In this document: in pieces, positions 58,101 to 64,000 of the stretch
Layout: each line of letters opens with the position of its first letter
Numbering within the stretch: position 1 is the stretch's first letter
Assembly (NCBI GenBank): GCA_950097015.1
Contig: CATNEN010000038.1
Span: forward strand, 31,582,501-31,646,500
Origin: Macrostomum hystrix
Taxonomy: Eukaryota; Platyhelminthes; Macrostomidae
Length of the DNA stretch: 64,000 nt
Direction: 5' to 3'
The notes under the pieces: model-generated
What the model was told of the DNA's origin: nothing
Seen by the model: the letters and a program-made list of their open reading frames with translations, nothing else
Databases searched by the model: none
Translations under genes and position numbers: made by a program

Positions 58101-60928
58101 GAGTTGGAAATCGAACCCCGGACCTACAATTCTTGAATCCGACTACAAAAGCCTCAGGAATTTCGAAGTTCATTATTTCCAATTTAATAAGGGGGTCGGT
58201 GGCAGAGCGGTTAACGTTTCTGCCTCTCGCACCAAGGTCCCTAAGTTCGCTTCCACGGCGAGGCCACATTTATTTCGGGTGCAGCCGTGGAGAGAAGGCT
58301 TGGGGGCTTGTCGTGCAATTTACGCCCTTGATGGGCCAACCTTAAAGGCACAGTGAGAGTGTACACTGCCAGACGATGAGAAAGTCAGGGCAGATGTACA
58401 CACCTGTGTGAGCGTATGCCTGCGCACAGTACCTGTGTGCGTGTGTGCTCAGGAGTCATCGAAATGGGTAGAGCCCGCAGCCAATATTAATATTATTTCC
58501 AATTTAATAGAATATGCAATACGAAATCCCACTTAAAAATCCCTATTTAACTACATAGTTAAATCATAGATTAGTAATTTCCTAAAGAATGTTTGACCCA
58601 CTTCCCAGTCCACAGGGCGCCTTCAACCTGGGCTCGCGAGCCAATTCAACAGCCTCCTCGCATCTGATTAGCGGCCACTCTGGCAGCCAATGCGAGCTGC
58701 GCATTAGTCCACGTGACCTGGTCAGCCTGGCCCTGCTACCGCCGGCTGGCTGCCCTGACAATACCGAGGCGTCATTGGCGGCCGTGTGGCACGTGTTCGC
58801 GCCTGAGACTCTGCCGCTGCTGCGAGAACAGATGCGCCTAATGGAACTGCAGGACATAAGGTGAGGAAGCAAATAGCTGATTGGTTTGGTGCCGAGAGTT
58901 ATCCCAACTTTATGATCAACTGTCTTATTTCATATTTTAGGATACTTGGGGGATTTGGGGATCTGGACTCACCTCATTCCCAATTCTGTTTGCAATGAGA
59001 TTTGGGGATCTGGACTCACCTCATTCCCAATTCTGTTTTCAATGAGATTTGGGGATCTGGATTCACCTCATTCCCAATTCTGTTTTCAATGAGATTTGGG
59101 GATCTGGACTCACCTCATTCCCAATTCTGTCTTCAATGAGATTTGGGGATCTGGACTCACCTCATTCCCAATTCTGTCTTCAATGAGATTTGGGGATCTG
59201 GACTCACCTCATTCCCAATTCTGTCTTCAATGAGATTTGGGGATCTGGACTCACCTCATTCCCAATTCTGTCTTCAATGGGATTTGGGGATCTGGACTCA
59301 CCTCATTCCCAATTCTGTCTTCAATGAGATTTGGGGATCTGGACTCACCTCATTCCCAATTCTGTCTTCAATGAGATTTGGGGATCTGGACTCACCTCAT
59401 TCCCAATTCTGTCTTCAATGAGATTTGGGGATCTGGACTCACCTCATTCCCAATTCTGTCTTCAATGAGATTTGGGGATCTGGACTCACCTCATTCCCAA
59501 TTCTGTCTTCAATGAGATTTGGGGATCTGGACTCACCTCATTCCCAATTCTGTCTTCAATGAGATTTGGGGATCTGGACTCACCTCATTCCCAATTCTGT
59601 CTTCAATGAGATTTGGGGATCTGGACTCACCTCATTCCCAATTCTGTCTTCAATGAGATTTGGGGATCTGGACTCACCTCATTCCCAATTCTGTCTTCAA
59701 TGAGATTTGGGGATCTGGACTCACCTCATTCCCAATTCTGTCTTCAATGGGATTTGGGGATCTGGACTCACCTCATTCCCAATTCTGTCTTCAATGAGAT
59801 TTGGGGATCTGGACTCACCTCATTACCAATTCTGTCTTCAATGAGATTTGGGGATCTGGACTCACCTCATTCCCAATTCTGTCTTCAATGAGATTTGGAG
59901 ATCTGGACTCACCTCATTCCCAATTCTGTCTTCAATGAGATTTGGGGATCTGGACTCACCTCATTCCCAATTCTGTCTTCAATGAGATTTGGGGATCTGG
60001 ACTCACCTCATTCCCAATTCTGTCTTCAATGGGATTTGGGGATCTGGACTCACCTCATTCCCAATTCTGTCTTCAATGAGATTTGGGGATCTGGATTCAC
60101 CTCATTCCCAATTCTGTTTTCAATGAGATTTGGGGATCTGGACTCACCTCATTCCCAATTCTGTCTTCAATGAGATTTGGGGATCTGGACTCACCTCATT
60201 CCCAATTCTGTCTTCAATGAGATTTGGGGATCTGGACTCACCTCATTCCCAATTCTGTCTTCAATGAGATTTGGGGATCTGGACTCACCTCATTTCCAAT
60301 TCTGTCTTCAATGGGATTTGGGGATCTGGACTCACCTCATTCCCAATTCTGTCTTCAATGAGATTTGGGGATCTGGACTCGAGATTTAGGGATCTGGATT
60401 CACCCATTCTTGGGAGTAGTCTTCGACTATAATTTGGGATTTGGACTCGCCTCATTCCTGGGACTACTGTCATCGATGGGATTTGATGATCTGGACTTAT
60501 CCAATCTCTACTAGCTGCACTTTTACTGCGCCAGGTATCTCGACCAATCGGCCCTAGATCGACTGGCTCAAGCTAGCCAACTGGCGCCCATCGAACTGCG
60601 GCAGAGCTGCGGAGAGGCCGTCCTATTGCCCGCCGGATCAGTTTATCAGGTGAGCTTAAGCGCTACACAATGATCCTTAATTCAGGGCATTCTAAAATGT
60701 CATTTTTGAAGCATTGATTTTTACCATGTCACTCCATGCCGAATATTTCAGATCCGCTATCACCTGACCTGCACGCAGGCCCAGGCTTATTTCTGCAGTC
60801 CCGAGACCCTGACCCAGAGCCTCGCGCTCAGCTGGGCTGGCATCAAGGCTAGCAGTGACAGTCTTGACCTGAGCCTGCTGAACAGGGTTCAATTTCTAGT
60901 TAAAAGCCTCGAAGTGAAGCAAAACTAA
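51265..60928 (+). CDS. KDM3: KDM3/JHDM2-type JmjC protein, probably catalytically dead
   Basis: Exons: 51265-52121, 53522-53708, 53802-53964, 54056-54200, 54985-55296, 55907-56115, 56395-56635, 57665-57913, 58609-58860, 60535-60649, 60752-60928; about 968 residues, phases consistent. Order: glutamine/serine-rich N-terminus with PLDLS; polyP/polyQ; a CRNCRLLQPTCCRFKWFRKL segment; the C2HC4-like zinc finger CSRCHSLQFSAHLCCTECGY; and a divergent JmjC domain. KDM3 enzymes remove methyl groups from H3K9 in the nucleus using Fe(II) and 2-oxoglutarate (family knowledge). Here the aligned iron ligands H, D and H read E (58694), R (58700) and Y (60644), so activity is unlikely. Shorter than human KDM3A (about 1,320 residues). 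The acceptor at 56395 is the least certain. Confidence 0.85.
52215..53500. repeat. Intronic 45-bp minisatellite (AATCCCATCCCATAATCC core)
   Basis: About 27 units containing AAATCCCATCCCATAATCCA, followed by AACTGCTCATTCC and a variable tail (GTGGAAAGCAGG or TTGGGAATTAGG). Edge units near 53420-53500 are diverged. It fills the intron 52122-53521 and creates open frames of 446 and 386 codons on opposite strands, rejected as genes. Confidence 0.95.
53522..53708 (+). CDS. KDM3: KDM3-like exon 2: KAWL segment and Pro/Gln tract
   Basis: The acceptor TTCTTTGCAAG gives an in-frame join reading LHTPQTVEAPNASFATKKAW, then LNKWSEQQMERLQ, eight prolines and a six-glutamine run to SPDE. Low complexity apart from the charged KKAWLNKWSEQ helix. 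Confidence 0.8.
53802..53964 (+). CDS. KDM3: KDM3-like exon 3: serine-rich linker
   Basis: KSQPSRKRQSIDPSDLLSSS and VEQSRKRMSLSTVPE contain basic SRKR clusters that could serve as nuclear localisation signals. No folded domain. Both flanking introns are about 90 bp. Confidence 0.8.
54056..54200 (+). CDS. KDM3: KDM3-like exon 4: first cysteine cluster
   Basis: Encodes LPMCRNCRLLQPTCCRFKWF, corresponding to the conserved C-x2-C...CRF-x2-FR segment that precedes the zinc finger in KDM3A/B/C. This was the main clue to the family. Confidence 0.9.
54240..54500. repeat. Degenerate intronic tandem repeat (AGAATCCCCATAAC)
   Basis: Loosely repeated CTAGAATCCCCATAAC, ATCTAGAATCCCC and AGAATCGCC units, too diverged for a firm period. 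An RATCC core occurs in each. Confidence 0.6.
54540..54811 (-). mobile_element. tRNA-derived SINE (family 2)
   Basis: On the minus strand it starts with a tRNA-like head: TTGTTAGAGCATCGGACTC (A-box side) and GGTCAGGGTTCGATTTCC (B box). A body follows with GACGCTTAGTTGTGCATTTT, CCAGCTGTTAAATGGGTACC and a GC-rich 3' region. It sits in intron 54201-54984. The body differs from family 1. Confidence 0.85.
54985..55296 (+). CDS. KDM3: KDM3-like exon 5: helical linker after the cysteine cluster
   Basis: KLRLSQGVLTAVGFSSLADV continues the CRF..FR region as in KDM3 proteins. A leucine-rich helical stretch (YLYQLSLLLEPLRQLLQRES) and a tryptophan/arginine-rich tail follow. The donor is TTTAGA|GTAACT; without splicing the frame would stop at 55298-55300. 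Confidence 0.85.
55310..55830. repeat. Diverged intronic repeat (GGGATCTGGATGGGAT)
   Basis: Loosely tandem units of TTGGGATCTGGATGGGATA, clearest at 55310-55450 and scattered to 55800. GGATC or GGAT occurs in each. It occupies intron 55297-55906. Confidence 0.75.
55907..56115 (+). CDS. KDM3: KDM3-like exon 6: zinc finger
   Basis: After a serine-rich start it encodes CSRCHSLQFSAHLCCTECGY and SLCITCAAQLANHYS. The ligand order C-x2-C, H-x-C-C-x2-C-G, C-x2-C matches the zinc finger of KDM3 proteins. It leaves one base before GTAAGG. Confidence 0.93.
56116..56394. other. KDM3-like intron with three tandem GGATC units
   Basis: A 279-bp intron in which ACCATAGAGGATCGCCGA appears twice in tandem (about 56198-56240), followed by a diverged ACCATAGAGAATCGAA. 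It looks like an incipient minisatellite. The acceptor choice (GATGAAAG at 56394) fits the phase but has a weak pyrimidine tract. Confidence 0.6.
56395..56635 (+). CDS. KDM3: KDM3-like exon 7: start of the JmjC region
   Basis: CMIPPDVLRNLYSRAVQLAG and a Ser/Thr-rich linker lead to LADFQALWIKRAPIVLTDCF. The last segment corresponds to the F-x3-W-x4-P-V-L-V element that opens the JmjC domain of KDM3. It leaves two bases before GTGTGA; the acceptor is tentative. Confidence 0.75.
56655..57550. repeat. Intronic 42-bp minisatellite (GGATAATCCTAAAGG core)
   Basis: About 20 units containing GCTGAGGATAATCCTAAAGG, then AACTGAAGATTATACTAGAG. The unit holds both GGAT and AATCC. The minus-strand frame of 326 codons is an artefact. 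It fills intron 56636-57664. Confidence 0.95.
57665..57913 (+). CDS. KDM3: KDM3-like exon 8: JmjC N-terminal half
   Basis: LLNCTIGRQQ and SPEEIFWRRQ parallel the L-V-N-C...F-W-x2-F region of KDM3. FLYCLQQWPAPGDVATLLRA and LLPEYT parallel the conserved L-K-x-W-P-P-x-E-D-F and L-P-E-Y-T elements. It leaves two bases before GTGAGC. Confidence 0.9.
58012..58146 (-). mobile_element. Truncated SINE (family 2)
   Basis: On the minus strand it reads GTAGTCGGATTCAAGAATTG, then GGTCCGGGGTTCGATTTCC (B box), followed by GAACACTTAACTATGCATTG and CAGCTGTATTTTGAATACC, matching the family 2 copy at 54540-54811 up to about 130 bases. Confidence 0.75.
58188..58490 (+). mobile_element. tRNA-derived SINE (family 1), plus-strand copy
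   Basis: Head GGTGGCAGAGCGGTTAACG, CTCTCGCACC and a B-box-like AAGTTCGCTTCC. The body matches 27056-27354 (AGGCCACATTTATTTCGGG, GTGTACACTGCCAGACGATG, AAAGTCAGGGCAGATGTAC) and ends near CCCGCAGCCAATATT. It lies in the same intron (57914-58608) as a truncated family 2 SINE. Confidence 0.85.
58609..58860 (+). CDS. KDM3: KDM3-like exon 9: JmjC core with degenerate metal site
   Basis: GAFNLGSR aligns with the G-K-L-N-L-A-S-R element. QCELRISPRDLVSLALLP aligns without gaps to the strand carrying the iron-binding H-x-D in KDM3, but the positions are E and R. AVWHVFAPETLPLLREQM matches the conserved L-W-H-I-Y-A-x-x-D segment. It leaves two bases before GTGAGG. Confidence 0.9.
58950..60500. repeat. 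Intronic 47-bp minisatellite (GGGGATCTGGACTC core)
   Basis: About 30 nearly identical units containing GATTTGGGGATCTGGACTCA, then CCTCATTCCCAATTCTGTCT. Because 47 is not a multiple of three the frame rotates, so only ~90-codon open frames appear, repeated at 59143, 59613, 59895 and 60177. It fills intron 58861-60534. Confidence 0.96.
60535..60649 (+). CDS. KDM3: KDM3-like exon 10: JmjC C-terminal strands
   Basis: RYLDQSALDRLAQASQ matches the W-Y-L-D-x-S-L-x-x-R-L helix of KDM3. GEAVLLPAGSVYQ matches the G-D-x-V-F-I-P-A-G-A-P-H-Q strand, with tyrosine (60644-60646) in place of the second iron-binding histidine. Ends at a codon boundary before GTGAGC. Confidence 0.92.
60752..60928 (+). CDS. 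KDM3: KDM3-like terminal exon
   Basis: IRYHLTCTQAQAYFCSPETL corresponds to the V-H-N-L-x-S-C-I-K-V-A-E-D-F-V-S-P-E region at the end of the JmjC domain. The protein ends LVKSLEVKQN and a TAA at 60926-60928. The preceding intron is 102 bp. Confidence 0.92.
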   Translation: MRYHLTCTQAQAYFCSPETLTQSLALSWAGIKASSDSLDLSLLNRVQFLVKSLEVKQN

Positions 60929-62503
60929 CCAGTTTTTTGTATTTTACGTTAGTAGCTACTTAAAGTAGCTGAATCTAAAAAAGTCCTATCTGGATTTACA
61001 ACTATTTTTATTGACTAACTTTCAAATAAGCATTGACCAATAATTGTCTAAGTTTTCTGACATTTTTATTGTGCGATCCTTTTATTTCTATCTACCCACG
61101 TCGAACATTTATTATTCAATAACATTCTACTTCCGAGCTGCCCAAATGAATTCACTTAATTGACATTGATGACTGCGCGAAACCCTACCACAGTCCAAGC
61201 TCTCATTATTATTGGTGACTTTATGACTTTACCTTTCGAAGTAAATATGCTCATCCCATCTTATTCTGTTTACCGATTTCATTTAAGGCATGAAGTTAAT
61301 TGTTTAATTAAAACCATTTTAGTTAGCGGTATTTCCAATGATTTTTCACCTTTTAAAACTAACATTTTTCCATATTTCAACATTATTTTACCGATTCGGT
61401 TGTGCTTTTTGTTATGCATTTGATGCAGCAACACGCTGTTCGCGTGATAATTCACGACGAAATTAATGTCCTGTGTACTGAATGTGAGCTATGTATGAAT
61501 GTTACCAGCTAATTATAAATTTAACTTGAAACAAACATTCACCATTCGATTGGAAGCTATACTAATATACTTATACATAGTGGCGAATTTTGCCAACAGA
61601 GTGCACTCAAATTGCACTTTGAAAGTTTTTTGCACCTCGATCGATCGACACGTTTTATACTTCTGTCTTCGACTTCCCTCAGCTTATTAGAGTGCAGACG
61701 TAGGTAACGTATGTAAATTATTGTGCCTGCTTAATTTATCGTAAAATTACAAATTGTGCGAAGCTTTCTTAAACAGAATACGATGAACAAAAATGGAAAA
61801 ACACTAGAGTTGCAGAAAAGTAGTGAATGAATATGTTATAAAAAAGTATTTCGATACAACTGCTATTTAGTCAATAAATCAATTGATTCGATGCTAAATA
61901 ATAAGTAGTTAAGGCCCATTCATAATATCATCAAACGAGGCTGGAAAAACGATTTGGCAATCTTTTAATGACCAGCCCAGTCATTTGAACACAAAAACAT
62001 GACCACTAGAAAAATATTCAAGTGGTCCTTGTGTGAAACAAGACAAGCCCAAAAACGTTCAAATTTGAATCGGCCATTTGCTAATTTAAACAAATCGAAG
62101 TAAAAGATTTAGTAACTCTTCAAAAATCCATATACTTAAATACTAAAAAAGTTGTAACTCTTTAAAACGTTTTTATTATTAAGGTGCATTAAAAAATCTA
62201 TAATAGAAAATAACAATGGCATTTTTAGACAATTTTGATTTCTTAGTTTTTGCCTATTAAAATTAGACTGTCTTAAATATTCGGGAATTCTATAGTTGGA
62301 GTAGAACGTTATTTAAATATTGGCATTAGAAATTTAACGTTTAATCTCTTTTGCTTTATAGACTTAGTCTTTTTAACTTTCCATACTTCAGTGGTTAGGT
62401 ACTTTTACTAACTGTAATAATAAACAAGCTAATTAATCATTATCTCTAATCGTCTAATTGCTCTGTTCTGATTTTGCGCGTTAATTTTTCATAAGCTAAC
62501 AGC
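60929..62503. other. Intergenic region between the KDM3-like gene and CEP43
   Basis: AT-rich sequence holding the 3' UTR of the KDM3-like gene and the promoter of CEP43. Short open frames (61160-61423, 61499-61690) have AT-biased codons and no domain. An AATAAA near 61874 is too distant to assign. Confidence 0.5.
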
Positions 62504-63926
62504 ATGATAGAAGATGAAATTGAGTTCCGCGACTTGGTGGCGCAAACACTTGAGAGCAATGGCGTTCTAGGCAAAATAAAGGTAAGTACTTTAAAAACTA
62601 AAGAGAAATAATCGTGTGTTGTGTGCACTGTGTTCTGTGAAGATATAGCTATGTATATCAACAAGAAAAGCCAATAGCTAGTACACTGTAAATTATTCAA
62701 GCCATGTAGATAAATAAGCAGCTTTTGTATTTGAATTTTTTTATGAAATTCATAATTTTATTTCAGATCGTAATGACATATTTCAATTAATAAATTTGCT
62801 TGCTTGCTACTAGCCTACTATTAGTTTAACAGTTATAATTTGTGATTGTGATATTGTGATATTTATTAGCTATTCTATCTACCTGCGGATCTTTGTCTCT
62901 TTGTCATGGACCAAAAAAATTGGCAATAGTTTATTTCAGCTAAATATGCTTTTTGCATAGGTGTTTCTAATAATTATGCTAATTAATTCTTAAATTATTT
63001 TAATTATGCATATGAAAGAATTAATATATTGCTATCTGCTTTGTCACCTGCAAATTAGCTCACTACTAATCTCAATTCAGTTTAATGTACTAATAAGGAC
63101 AATGTTTAGAGACATGTGTGTGATCTAAGCCATGAGATTTAAGAAGGAAACTGTTGCTTTATATTATACTATGCACATTATATATAGCTGCAGTATTCAC
63201 TGTTAAAATGAAAAGCAATATTATATGAAATATATTTGCTTCATTAAAATTCCTGTAAATACTGATATTTATTGCAGATACATGTACAAGAATACAGCGA
63301 AAAATACTTTTAACAATTTTTATTGGCTTATATCTACTACCAGACATTCAGACACTTTTTATTTTTATGGCCTGAAAAAATTGCATCTCTTGCATCACAG
63401 TATATTGTTAACTGTCATGGACAATCCCATTTAAATGTTTGAATGATCTACAAAGGGGGCAATTAAATATTTGACAGTTTCGATACAATCCATACAATTA
63501 TAACAAACTTTTTACAATTTGTTTTCAAAGGCTGAACTTCGCGCTAGCATCTTCCTGGCGCTGGAAGATCAGGATCGCTTCATGTCCAGTCGTCGCTCTC
63601 CGAAGCGTCAGGAGTTGCGCGACTATCTGCAAACTGCCGAAGGTCGTCAGGCATTTGGATTAGTTCGAGATCTATTAGAATATTTTGAGCTTGAGCACAC
63701 CCTGGCTGTGCTCAGACCGGAGACCGGTTTGACTGAAGATTCGGCTTGGCGCAGTTTGCTAACTGAACCGCCCGCAGCCCTACCGATGGCGGTTAGATCA
63801 AAGACCAGCAGGCCGTATCTAAATGCATGCTTAGCTGCAGTGGCTTCCGCTGGCGGTTCGGCCAATGTTTCAGCTTCGGCTCCCGCGTTAGACGCCAAGT
63901 CTAGCGGCTCCAATTTGAGTAGTGGG
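62504..63926 (+). CDS. CEP43: CEP43 (FGFR1OP/FOP) centrosomal protein, N-terminal part; runs off the window
   Basis: Exons 62504-62581 and 63531-63926, both phase 0 with GTAAGT and GTGAGA donors. The start ATG follows AGCTAACAGC. Together they encode 158 residues: EIEFRDLVAQTLESNGVLG, IKAELRASIFLALEDQD and a LisH-type dimerisation motif in EGRQAFGLVRDLLEYFELEH and TLAVLRPETGL, all closely matching vertebrate CEP43. An alanine/serine-rich linker follows. CEP43 sits at centrosomes and centriolar satellites and supports microtubule anchoring and ciliogenesis (family knowledge). The related short CEP20 is a worse match. Later exons lie beyond base 64000. Confidence 0.9.
62582..63530. other. CEP43 first intron
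   Basis: A 949-bp AT-rich intron with no minisatellite, SINE or TIR element that I can see, unlike the other long introns in the window. Short open frames within are not genes. Confidence 0.6.
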
Positions 63927-64000
63927 GTGAGACATTAAATCCTGCTTACAAAAAGTATTTATTCACAGATTTTCGCTTCGATTATTTAAACTAGATTGAC

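Noticed and set aside
27056-58490. tRNA genes on the basis of A and B boxes
   Set aside because: The tRNA-like heads do not form complete cloverleaves and are followed by conserved non-tRNA bodies shared among copies, so they are SINEs.

Overview
The window is nuclear DNA from an invertebrate animal. Coding exons are GC-rich and carry CAG/CAA glutamine runs. Introns are AT-rich with canonical GT..AG ends. Three animal gene families lie head to tail on the + strand. The retroelement load, tRNA-derived SINEs and extreme intronic minisatellites would suit a lophotrochozoan such as a free-living flatworm, but nothing here fixes the species and that placement is a guess.

Layout. 1-1.8 kb: two decayed retroelement coding fragments (reverse transcriptase, RNase H), the first broken by a 47-bp palindromic MITE-like insertion. 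2.1-9.3 kb: two copies of a composite repeat made of a hairpin leader, an 18-bp minisatellite and a 23-bp minisatellite; the second copy ends in a further 23-bp array. 7.1-7.7 and 10.1-10.6 kb: retroposon 3' tails ending in tetranucleotide runs. 13.1-18.7 kb: four members of one TIR transposon family, each with a perfect 8-bp target duplication; the fourth is 3.65 kb and holds a 2.9-kb minisatellite plus a possible captured exon.

19.5-45.4 kb: an LNX-type E3 ubiquitin ligase (RING, TRAF-type cysteine region, four PDZ domains) in 11 recognisable exons, 5' end not found. A 13.8-kb intron inside PDZ1 is filled by a 12.8-kb minisatellite with a 2,598-bp higher-order repeat. A RING-less alternative first exon is proposed at 24.6 kb. 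51.3-60.9 kb: a KDM3/JHDM2-type protein in 11 exons with a CtBP-binding motif, the KDM3 zinc finger and a JmjC fold in which all three iron ligands appear replaced, so it is probably a pseudo-demethylase. 62.5 kb to the edge: the first two exons of CEP43 (FGFR1OP).

Main messages. (1) Introns of the first two genes are either near-minimal (about 88-123 bp) or swollen by a recognisable repeat. (2) Most intronic minisatellites, though different in unit length, share a core RATCC (or GGATY). (3) In two cases a minisatellite sits inside a TIR transposon and is built from that transposon's own terminal sequence. The very long open frames over the arrays are periodicity artefacts, not genes. No CRISPR array, rRNA or true tRNA gene was seen.
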